Below are positions 57,066 to 64,000 of a stretch of 64,000 nt of DNA, one piece after another (the first letter of the stretch is position 1; each line of letters opens with the position of its first letter). The notes below the pieces were generated by a model. That model was not told the origin of the DNA and searched no databases. It saw only the letters and a program-made list of their open reading frames with translations. The position numbers were made by a program, and so were the translations under genes. Source of the DNA: Muscardinus avellanarius (taxonomy: Eukaryota > Chordata > Mammalia > Rodentia > Gliridae); NCBI GenBank assembly GCA_963383645.1, contig OY726560.1:65044323-65108322 (forward strand), in the 5' to 3' direction.

Positions 57066-57258
57066 TGGTGGTACTGGGGTTCCTGGAAGCCCTTATACCT
57101 CCGGGCTACACTTCCAGACCTATTTTATATTTTTTATTTATTTGGAAACAGGGTCTTTTAAGCCAGCGAGGCTGACTATGAACTTGCGCGATCCTCCTGT
57201 CTCCACCTCCCAAGTGCCCAAGTGCGGGGATTACAAGCGTGCGTCAGCACGCCCGGCT
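57066..57258 (-). mobile_element. B1-dID SINE (second subtype), antisense
   Basis: 'gtactggggttcctggaagc', 'gggctacacttccagaccta' and 'gtgcgtcagcacgcccggct'. A small TGCCCAAG duplication lies near 57212-57226. Confidence 0.94.
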
Positions 57259-57279
57259 GATCATTTATTTATATCAGTT

Positions 57280-57815
57280 TAGACTCATAGTTATTTTTTA
57301 CACTTGAATATATTATAATACTATCTTATTGGTTTGGTTTCTCAAATTGTTTCATCTTTGTTCATTGGGAGAGTTTTCTTCATTTGGCTTGTATACTCCT
57401 TTTACATATAATAACATCACTGTGGGTTTTTTGTATGTGTCATAGTTACTGTTTTTTAGTACTTTCTTGGTTTTATGATCAGCTATTACTTCAAGGAGTC
57501 ATAGCTCCTTGTATTGGGAAGTGGCATTAGAAACCAAGATTTGGGCAGTGGGTATGCTCATAGCTGCTGGAGTGTTAATTGATTCTAGTCTCTCTCAGGT
57601 GACAAAGCAATGAAATACATACATGCATACTAACCATTGTGCTAACACAAATCTACAAATAAATCTACATATTCATTTGTATTTATATTAAGGTAAATAT
57701 GAGTTCATACTGATGTCTCAAAGTCTAATTTATTATTATCCAGGTTATTCTAGCTTTTTCCCCTTGCTCCTCTGTAACCTTTCACTCTTAACAATGAGAA
57801 GCCTGGCTGTCACCT
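57280..57815 (+). repeat. Ancient interspersed repeat, probably L1M-related
   Basis: 'ttgttcattgggagagtttt', 'attagaaaccaagatttggg', 'tgagttcatactgatgtctc' and 'caatgagaagcctggctgtc' are phrases I associate with an old mammalian LINE end segment. Family and strand are uncertain. Confidence 0.4.
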
Positions 57816-57816
57816 T

Positions 57817-58012
57817 GTTGTGGTTTGAAAATAGAATGTCCCCCAGAGAAACTCATGACACGTTAGGCATGCAGCCAGATTCAGAGATGGGACATGACTG
57901 GAGGAGGTAGATTGTTGGGATCATGGCATTGGGGACTGCATCTACTCCTGGCCTCCTTTTCTCTCTGTGTGTGTGTATCTTTCCTCTCTCTGTCTCTCTC
58001 TGTCTCTCTCTG

Positions 58013-58084
<72 letters not shown>

Positions 58085-58492
58085 CTCTGTCTTTCTCCTC
58101 TCTCTCCCAGTCTCTCTCCTCTCTCTCAGTCTCTCTCCTCTCTCTCAGTCTCTCTCCTCTCTCTCTGTTTCTCCATCCCTCTCCTTCCCTCTCTCAGTCT
58201 CTCTCTGTCTTTCTCCTCTCTCTTTCCCTCCCTCAGTCTCTCTCTCTCTGTCTTTCTCCTCTCTCTCTCTCTCTCTCTGTCTCTCCCAGTCTCTCTCCTC
58301 TCTCTCAGTCTCTCTCCTCTCTCTGTTTCTCCCTCCCTCTCTGTCTCTGCTTCCGAGATGGAGTAAGGTGAGAATGGCTTTTCCTCTGCCACACCTTGCC
58401 TCAGAGCCAGCCAGTCAGCCGATCTCTGAAACCATGAGTCCAAGTAAACCTTTCTTCCTTGAAGTTGTGCTTCTTGGGTGTTTTGGTCACAC
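57817..58492 (+). mobile_element. MST/MLT1-like MaLR LTR containing a long CT tract
   Basis: Begins 'ttgttgtggtttgaaaatag' and 'aatgtcccccagagaaactc', and ends with 'ctgaaaccatgagtccaagt' and 'aaacctttcttccttgaagt', the poly-A-signal-adjacent end typical of MST/MLT1 LTRs. The native CT-rich middle is expanded to nearly 400 bp. Confidence 0.7.
57960..58350. repeat. Complex (CT)n / CTCTCAGT minisatellite
   Basis: A pure (CT)n core (about 58015-58080) is followed by a higher-order pattern of CTCTCTCAGTCTCTCTCCT units. Ser/Leu-rich frames of 122-213 codons over it are artefacts. Confidence 0.95.
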
Positions 58493-58611
58493 ACCTCCTG
58501 CTGTCCATTTATTTAATCGTCCAATTCTAGTATAGATGTATAGCGGCTTTATTTTATTGGCTTTTACTGAAGAATCTTAAAGCTAGGTACTCTCTCCTAA
58601 TTGCTGTTACA

Positions 58612-58834
58612 GCCGGGTGTGGTGGTGCACTCTTGTAATCCTAGCTTTCAGGAGGCTGAGACCAAAGGTTCGCAGTTTGCAGTTCGCAGTTCACGGACAG
58701 CCTCAGCTACTTAATGAGGCCCTTGGCAACTCAGTGAGACCCTGTTTCAAAAATTAAAAAAAGACTAAAAAATAGGGCTGGGGTATAGCTTGGAGGTACA
58801 ATGCCCCTGGGTTCCATCCCTATTACCTAAAAAA

Positions 58835-58835
<1 letters not shown>
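58612..58835 (+). mobile_element. B1-dID SINE
   Basis: Starts GCCGGGTGTGGTGGTGCACT. It has a small triplication of CGCAGTT/GCAGTTC near 58670-58692. Confidence 0.93.

Positions 58836-58880
<45 letters not shown>
58836..58880. repeat. (AC)n microsatellite
   Basis: 45 bp at the SINE tail. Confidence 0.95.
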
Positions 58881-58882
<2 letters not shown>

Positions 58883-58884
58883 TA

Positions 58885-60045
58885 TGGATGATGGCAAGAA
58901 GTATCTACTATTCTCATAGTCATATTTGGAGAATGTTAAGGAAGTTAGAATAATCATCAAATATTTGTCTTGCATATAAGGGAACTTTGATTCCACAAAC
59001 ATTTGCAAGCAGGTGCTTATATGACAGGTACTGATGAAGGAACTGTTTGAATCGAAGAGACTCTTCAGAAAAGAACAACATATATTGCAGACATTAATTG
59101 AGTACTATGTCAAGTATCATTCTGGGCACTGGGAAAATTGAGATGAGAAGGATCTATTCTAAGAATTTAACATGTAATAAGTTAGACAGGCAAGAAATGG
59201 ACACAACTAGGAAGAAATACAGTCAGAATTTGATATTTGATAAGTATTAAAATATTTGTATAACCAAAGGGTGCGAGGAACAGAGAAGGCTTCACAGAGT
59301 TGATGTTTGGGCTGAGCTTTGAATTCAAGCAGAAATTAAAATTAAATAGGAGGGAGAAAGGAAAGGAGAGAGGGAGGGAGGGAGAGAGAGGGAGGGAGGG
59401 AGAGAGAGAGAGAGAGAGAGAGCGAGCAACTCTTGGGCAATACAGACAGCACACATGCACACACTAAGGCACAGAGGCAAGAAAGTACACACTGTTCTTA
59501 GAGAATTCTCCATATCCTATTACATTATTCTAATAATATCTTATTACCACTTAGTGACATTAGTTCTTGGTAAACCATAAACATAAATGATTAATGGAGA
59601 TTTGTGCTTTGGAAATACAGTGACATTCATAACACCTGTACTATTTCCAGTGTAGGACAAACAGTGCAGAAGTGAGGTACTAATAGCATCCTTAGAGAAT
59701 TAACATCTTAAAACAAGAGACACAGAGATTATGCCAGAGAAAGCAATGGAATAATTAGGTTTTGTAATCTCTTGGGTCTAATGGAACAAATCACCTAATT
59801 TTTCACTTGAGATAAGCCCAATAGCTTAACTATACTTTTAAAATACCACAATATTTATCATAGTCTTTCTGAGTATCTGACCCTAAATACTGCATAATCT
59901 CATAAAAAGTTATAAGAAAATAAAGAAAATTTTTCTTTTTAAATGATAAAATAGCTGTCTCTCTAAAGTTACTCATTAACTTTGTCCATTTGATTTGACT
60001 TTATCACAATTAACCAGTTGGTCCTTCTTCTTTATGAGAGTATCC
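58885..60045. other. Unique DNA with an old repeat trace and (GA)n
   Basis: 59075-59340 ('attgagtactatgtcaagta ... aaggcttcacagagttgatg') looks like an old interspersed repeat. A (GA)n/GGGA purine tract lies at 59348-59423. No gene seen. Confidence 0.4.
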
Positions 60046-60055
60046 TTTATCCTTT

Positions 60056-60274
60056 TTTTTTTTTTTTTTTTTTTTTGCAGGTCTGGGGATGGAACCCACA
60101 GGCATTTGACCTCTGAACTACACCCCCTGCCCAATTTTTTATTCTTTATTTTGAAACAGGGTCTCACTGAGTTGTGAAGGTCCTCACTAAGTAGCTGAGG
60201 CTGTCTGCGAACTGCGATCCTCCCGTCGAAGCCTCCCAAATGCTGGGATTACAAGCATGTGCCACCACATCTGG
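60056..60274 (-). mobile_element. B1-dID SINE, antisense
   Basis: Long T tract, 'gcaggtctggggatggaacc' and 'ctgggattacaagcatgtgc'. TTTATCCTTT lies at 60046-60055 and 60275-60284. Confidence 0.93.
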
Positions 60275-60284
60275 TTTATCCTTT

Positions 60285-60690
60285 CTTATTGATTCTATGC
60301 CCACATGTATTTTTTGCTTCATGGTGGTCATCACTACAAATAGATTTCTTATTATGTCATCCAAGCACCCATCAGCATTCTAAAGTTGGAGACATATACT
60401 GTAATACTGAGAGTTCTTTACACCATCAACTGCAATCAGAAATTATTCCAGAGATAGCGCATAGTAGTTTTACCTTGACTTCAAACTACTGGGCTTAAAT
60501 TTAGAAAATGCTATAGCATGGGGCTTCAAAATTTTAAATAATGATGATGATAGTACCTATATGTCCTGTGTTAAGTTGGAAAAAGAAAATGTAACTTCAA
60601 GGCATAAAGTACATGAATTGAGAACAGAAATTTCTTTTGTGAATGAAAAATCATAAAAGGAAAAGTATGAGAACTGAGGGATTTGAAATG
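60285..60690. other. Unique DNA
   Basis: Nothing recognised. Confidence 0.4.

Positions 60691-60739
<49 letters not shown>
60691..60739. repeat. (AT)n microsatellite
   Basis: Almost pure TA repeat of 49 bp with one TG step near its start. Confidence 0.95.
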
Positions 60740-60742
<3 letters not shown>

Positions 60743-60796
60743 TCCTAAACAAAAATATGGAACTTGCTGGATAGTATTTGGAGGTTTAAAGTTTGT

Positions 60797-62075
60797 TTTT
60801 CCTGGTGTTGGCAGAAATGGTTAAACATATGGAGAAAAATGGAAATAAGCCCACTTTCTCAGCCTGCACAAAAGCCAATTCAAGATGGATCAAAGACCTG
60901 GAAATCAGATCTGAAACATTGCAGCTCCTTGAGGAGGGCATAGGTCCAACACTGCAACACATAGGAACAGGTAAGAACTTTCTCAACAAGACCCCAAAAG
61001 CACAAGAAATTAAAAGAAGGATCAATAAGTGGGATTGCATGACACTAAAGAGTTTCTGAACAGCAAAGGAAACTATCAAGAACCTCAACAGAGAACCAAA
61101 AGAATGAGAGAAGATTTTTGCTGACTCTTCCTACCATAGAGAACTAATATCTAGAATATACAAACAACCTAAGAAATTCACCACTAAGAAAACAAATAAT
61201 CCAATTAAAAATGCATAAGTGAACTAACTAGACACTTTACAAAAGAAGAAATTAAAAAGTCAATAAATGTGTGAAAAGTGTTCAACATCATTAGCAATCA
61301 GAGAGATGCAAATCAAAGCTCAAAACTCCCCTGAGATTTCACCTAACTCCAATGAGAATGGCAATCATTAAAAACATAAACAACAACAAATGCTGGCGAG
61401 GATGTGGAGAAATGAGAACTCTAATATATTGGTTGTGGGATTGCAAATTAGTGCAACCACTTTGGAAAACAGTATGGAGGATCCTCAGAATAATGAGAAT
61501 GAACCTTCCATATGATCCAGTAATATCACTTCTGGGAATCTACCCCAAAGAATGGAAACCAAAATACCAAGCTCATGCATGTGTATCTGTGTTCATAGCT
61601 GCACAATTCACAATTGCCAAATTATGGAACCAGCCAAGATGCCTATCTTGGTGAATGGATTACAAAACTATGGGATATGTACACAATGGAATTTTACTCA
61701 GTCATAAAGAAGAACAAAATATATTTGCAAGAAAATGGATGAAACTGGAGAACATTATGCTAAGTGAGATTAGTCAGTCACAAAAAGTAAGAAAGTGGAT
61801 GCTCTCACTGATATAGGGAAGCTAGGGAGAAAAAGGGTCATAGGAGGAACTCTAGACAAAGAAAGAAAAAACATAGATGAGCAAATAAAGTGACCTAACT
61901 GAGAATGATGGAGTGTGTGGGGGGGTAAATTCTCTAATGTACATGATGTACATTCACAAGCATATCAAAGCCAATCACTAAGCCAAACATGAGAAGGACG
62001 GAGGGGGAGGGAATTGGGTAGGAGTTGGAAAAGGGCTCAGTGAGTGATGTGTGCATGTATGTAAGGATCTTTATA
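60797..62075 (+). mobile_element. 5'-truncated L1, ORF2 C-terminal third and 3' UTR
   Basis: Begins in ORF2 ('ttggcagaaatggttaaaca') with an 88-codon piece at 60793-61059. The C-terminal segment at 61352-61654 retains the Cys- and Trp-rich end of ORF2p (CWRGCGEMRT, WDCKLVQPLWK). The 3' UTR includes the G-rich run near 61998-62035 and stops at 'gtgtgcatgtatgtaagga' without the usual final ~60 bases or poly-A. Frames are interrupted, so it is dead. Confidence 0.88.
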
Positions 62076-62167
62076 TCATAGGTTGACATCTACCACAGAG
62101 CATCCATTGCAGAAGAGACACAAGCTTCAGGTGGACTGTAAATGACAGTCCATTCTTTGACCTTTGC

Positions 62168-62545
62168 TGTCCCATCCCTAAGGCTCTGTCCTGCAGAGCC
62201 TAGGGAAGAAACACACGAACGCCGAGTCTGTTGATGATGCTTCCTCTTTAATGCTTCCTCTTAATGCGCACAGCAGGCAAATATATATCAGTCTCATAAC
62301 CCCTCCCTCATCACTCCACCAACCCCAAGCTTCCCACAGCTAGGGCATGCACATTTCTAACCCTCTCATAGGCGGGCTGGTGGTAGCACGAGGTGCTGCA
62401 TCACTGATCATCCGTAGGGCGCCTGATAGGGCTCACTGCGCAGGCTCAGGGCACCGCCAGCCTCGTGAGCCTCGTGACTTGGCAACATGCCTAGGTGCCA
62501 CTTGAGCCATCGTCCCATCCCGGTCTAGCCGAGTGGGCCCCGACA
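62168..62545 (-). mobile_element. 3' LTR (378 bp)
   Basis: Bounded by TGT...ACA. On the minus strand it holds a TATA-like TATATATTTG (about 62279-62288) and, downstream, a variant poly-A signal ATTAAA (62252-62247). It differs from the 5' LTR by about 20 substitutions and one 1-bp indel (hand count), roughly 5%. Confidence 0.93.
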
Positions 62546-62558
62546 TCTCCCCCTTTTT
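62546..62558 (-). other. Polypurine tract
   Basis: Minus-strand AAAAAGGGGGAGA directly adjoins the 3' LTR. This is the expected plus-strand primer of reverse transcription. Confidence 0.92.
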
Positions 62559-62753
62559 GTTTTATTAAAATTATGGCTTGGGACCGTGCCTGTCTTAGGT
62601 TGTCAAACCTCAAGGATCATTCTTACCCGTCATCGGGAAAGCAATAGCATGATTACTCCCCTGTCTTAGGTTGATATGATCCCGGCGACGATCATACCTG
62701 TCTTTGACTACCGATCCAGCATATTGAGCCATACGTGAGGAGATGAGCCAGCT

Positions 62754-63197
62754 TCAAGGGCAGCCAGAGCTTGCACCAGCATGTGCTGTTGTTGCACAGT
62801 TTGTTGTCGAATACGCCTGATATATCCAACCAGGACACAGCATACTACCACCAGCAAAAAATGCCCAGAATGCCACGCCACCCCAATCTCTTAAGAAGCC
62901 TACTGTCCCCTGTATCAGGTCCATCCATTGTTGTACTGAGGCAATCTTCATGCGGGTAGATTTGATCACGACAATGGACGCTCGAGGTTCTGTCATAGTC
63001 TGTTCAAATTTATGGCTCCAATTTCCCAGAAGCATTCTGCCTATCTGTCGGGGTAGATTGCCTGCACGGGAAAAATTCTGATACTGCAGAGAGGTTATGC
63101 ATAATCCAGACAATTTTTGAATACATAGTACCATGGCCATCTGTCCCAAGATGTCGACCTGTTCTTGTAATAGGTCCACTCTTTGATTTACCATCAT
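62754..63197 (-). pseudogene. env: Retroviral env transmembrane (TM) remnant
   Basis: 147-codon frame resembling the TM subunit of betaretrovirus/HERV-K-type Env, which mediates membrane fusion. Seen in order: a heptad-like segment (LLQEQVDILGQ, residues ~9-19); two cysteines seven residues apart (C-IQKLSGL-C, ~26-34) in the usual loop position; an NWSHKFEQT-type ectodomain stretch with an N-glycosylation sequon; and a Trp-rich membrane-proximal region running into a short hydrophobic segment (~108-120). The fusion peptide, the whole SU subunit and most of the cytoplasmic tail are missing. The start codon is an internal Met and overlaps the gag stub stop as TAATG. It is a broken gene, and membrane anchoring is doubtful. 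Confidence 0.8.
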
Positions 63198-63289
63198 TAT
63201 GCCTGCTTTAAGCTGCCCATTTCTTTCACTCCTTCATTAAAAAGAATCTTACAGAGAGCCTCTTTGACTTTCATAACCTTAGACCCCAT
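63197..63289 (-). pseudogene. gag: Retroviral gag start (matrix N-terminus), 30 codons
   Basis: The frame opens with an ATG at 63289 coding MGS, a myristoylation-type N-terminus. It stays open for 30 codons with a Lys/Glu/Leu pattern compatible with the first matrix helices and ends in TAA at 63199-63197. It sits at the expected place after the leader. An internal deletion joins it to env sequence around 63200-63225. Such a short peptide cannot assemble particles. Confidence 0.6.
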
Positions 63290-63299
63290 GATAAGTCTT

Positions 63300-63393
63300 G
63301 CTTCGTCGCAATCTGCGAGCTTTCTACTTCGTCGCTAAATCCTGCGAACCTACACAGCGCTGTCCCTTCGTCGCTTACCTGTGAACTTACCCC
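63300..63393 (-). other. Retroviral 5' leader with short repeats and splice donor
   Basis: CTTCGTCGC (+ strand) occurs three times, at 63301-63309, 63327-63335 and 63366-63374. A strong splice donor CAG|GTAAGC lies on the minus strand at 63381-63373. It is retained, so the short provirus did not arise as a product spliced at this donor. Confidence 0.75.
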
Positions 63394-63400
63394 ATGGCGT

Positions 63401-63418
63401 TCCCCGTATGGGCCACCA
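63401..63418 (-). other. Distal primer-binding site, tRNA-Ile type
   Basis: The + strand reads TCCCCGTATGGGCCACCA. From memory of mammalian tRNA-Ile(AAU), whose 3' end is TCCCCGTACGGGCCACCA, it matches at 17 of 18 positions. The single difference is C to T in a CpG. It is separated by CT from a 13-bp copy of the LTR end. Confidence 0.75.
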
Positions 63419-63439
63419 CTTGTCCCGTCCCTACGGCAT

Positions 63440-63457
63440 TCCTGGGTTTCGGCACCA
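63440..63457 (-). other. Proximal primer-binding site, tRNA-Phe type
   Basis: The + strand reads TCCTGGGTTTCGGCACCA. From memory of mammalian tRNA-Phe, whose 3' end is TCCCGGGTTTCGGCACCA, it matches at 17 of 18 positions, the one difference being C to T in a CpG. It lies two bases from the LTR edge, the normal spacing. tRNA-Phe is the known primer of IAP elements. Confidence 0.88.
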
Positions 63458-63459
63458 CT

Positions 63460-63838
63460 TGTCCCGTCCCTAAGGCTCCGTCCTGCAGAGCCTAGGGAAG
63501 AAACACATGAACGCCGAGTCTGTTGATGATGCTTCCTCTTTAATGCTTCCTCTTACTTTGCACAGCAGGCAAATATATATCAGTCTCATAACCCCTCCCT
63601 CATCACTCCAGCAACCCCAAGCTACCCACAGCTAGGGCATGCACATTTCTAACCCTCTCATAGGCGGGCTGGTGGTAGCATGAGGCGCTGCGTCACTGAT
63701 CATCCGTAGGGCGCCTGATAGTGCTCACTGCGCAGGCTCAGGGCACGGCCAGCCTTGTGAGCCTCGTGACTTGTCAACATGCCTAGGCGCCATCTTGAGC
63801 CATCACCCCATCCCAGTCTAGCCGAGTGGGCCCCAACA
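63460..63838 (-). mobile_element. 5' LTR (379 bp)
   Basis: TGT...ACA bounded. The TATA-like element lies at about 63572-63582 (complement) and ATTAAA near 63538-63543. As the upstream LTR on the minus strand it would drive transcription toward lower coordinates. Confidence 0.93.
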
Positions 63839-63844
63839 CTTGGC

Positions 63845-64000
63845 TATTTCAGTGTTTATGCAGTGGGCTCATGAATAGTGTAGCTAGAGTAAATGGAGGC
63901 TTTATGTAGCCTTACTATAATAGATAGTAGATTTAGACTGTCCCCCTACCTCTCATGGAAATAAGGCAGCAATGTTGGATGCCAGGCTTGCTTGCTAGGC
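63845..64000. other. Unique DNA at the window end
   Basis: Nothing recognised beyond the provirus target site. Confidence 0.4.

Larger units (their letters stand above)
63394..63471 (-). repeat. 39-bp tandem duplication containing the two primer sites
   Basis: Unit A 63394-63432 and unit B 63433-63471 share a 7-bp start (ATGGCGT / ACGGCAT, differing only by CpG-type changes) and the last 20-bp segment CACCACTTGTCCCGTCCCT. They differ within the 18-nt primer site. Unit B overlaps the first bases of the true LTR edge. Confidence 0.92.
62168..63838 (-). mobile_element. Class II endogenous retrovirus, IAP/IAPE-like, internally deleted
   Basis: A complete provirus outline of only 1,671 bp on the minus strand. 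In viral order: 5' LTR (63838-63460), tRNA primer sites, leader, first 30 codons of gag, an env transmembrane remnant, polypurine tract and 3' LTR (62545-62168). Most of gag, and pro, pol and env SU, are absent. CTTTGC (62162-62167) and CTTGGC (63839-63844) fit a 6-bp target duplication with one change, the size made by class II (betaretrovirus-like) integrases. A tRNA-Phe primer site, the myristoylation-type MG start and an env gene together point to an IAPE-like lineage. It is non-autonomous. Confidence 0.9.

Noticed and set aside
57894..58535. 213-codon Ser/Leu-rich plus-strand frame
   Set aside because: Translation of the CT minisatellite inside a MaLR LTR.
62546..62753. Repeated CCTGTCTTAGGTTG in the retroviral 3' noncoding region
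   Set aside because: A 14-bp direct repeat near 62589 and 62661 is real, but too short and isolated to interpret.
1..64000. CRISPR arrays, bacterial operons or phage systems
   Set aside because: The tandem repeats present are microsatellites or duplications without regular unique spacers, and the window is clearly mammalian.

Overview
This is mammalian nuclear DNA, almost certainly from a squirrel-group rodent (ground squirrel, marmot or a relative). The main evidence is about 45 copies of a composite SINE: a 7SL-derived B1-like left half with the core TGGTGGCGCACGCTTGTAAT, joined to an ID/tRNA-like right half with GTGTAGCTCAGAGGTAGAATG and GGTTCCATCCCCAGTACC. I know this as B1-dID, abundant in Sciuridae and related families. 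No exon of a gene I can name is visible. Most open frames are microsatellites, SINE or LINE fragments, or chance. The window reads as intergenic or deep intronic sequence with one CpG island.

Layout. 1-20.4 kb: AT-rich unique DNA with old MIR and L2 remnants, an MLT1-like LTR, a short L1 3' end and SINEs. 20.47-22.1 kb: a (CT)n tract followed by a GC-rich CpG island of about 1 kb, the only strong promoter candidate; plausible splice donors point out of it on both strands. 22.1-37.4 kb: unique DNA with many SINEs, some nested, an MLT2/ERVL-like LTR and a Z-DNA-prone repeat. 37.4-47.5 kb: LINE-rich. An ancient antisense L1M is split by a younger L1 with a 5' inversion, and a separate rearranged L1 carries ORF2 sequence upstream of a 5' UTR and a nearly intact ORF1. 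47.5-60.7 kb: SINEs, microsatellites, another L1 3' end inside a SINE, and MaLR-like LTRs. 60.8-62.1 kb: a truncated L1. 62.2-63.8 kb: a young, heavily deleted class II endogenous retrovirus of the IAP/IAPE type on the minus strand.

Most notable observation. The retrovirus leader (63394-63471) contains a 39-bp tandem duplication in which each unit carries an 18-nt primer-binding site for a different tRNA. The U5-proximal site matches tRNA-Phe and the distal site matches tRNA-Ile. Each has one mismatch, and each mismatch is a C-to-T change at a CpG. The element keeps both LTRs, a polypurine tract, a 30-codon gag start and an env transmembrane remnant. The rest of gag, and pro, pol and env SU, are missing.
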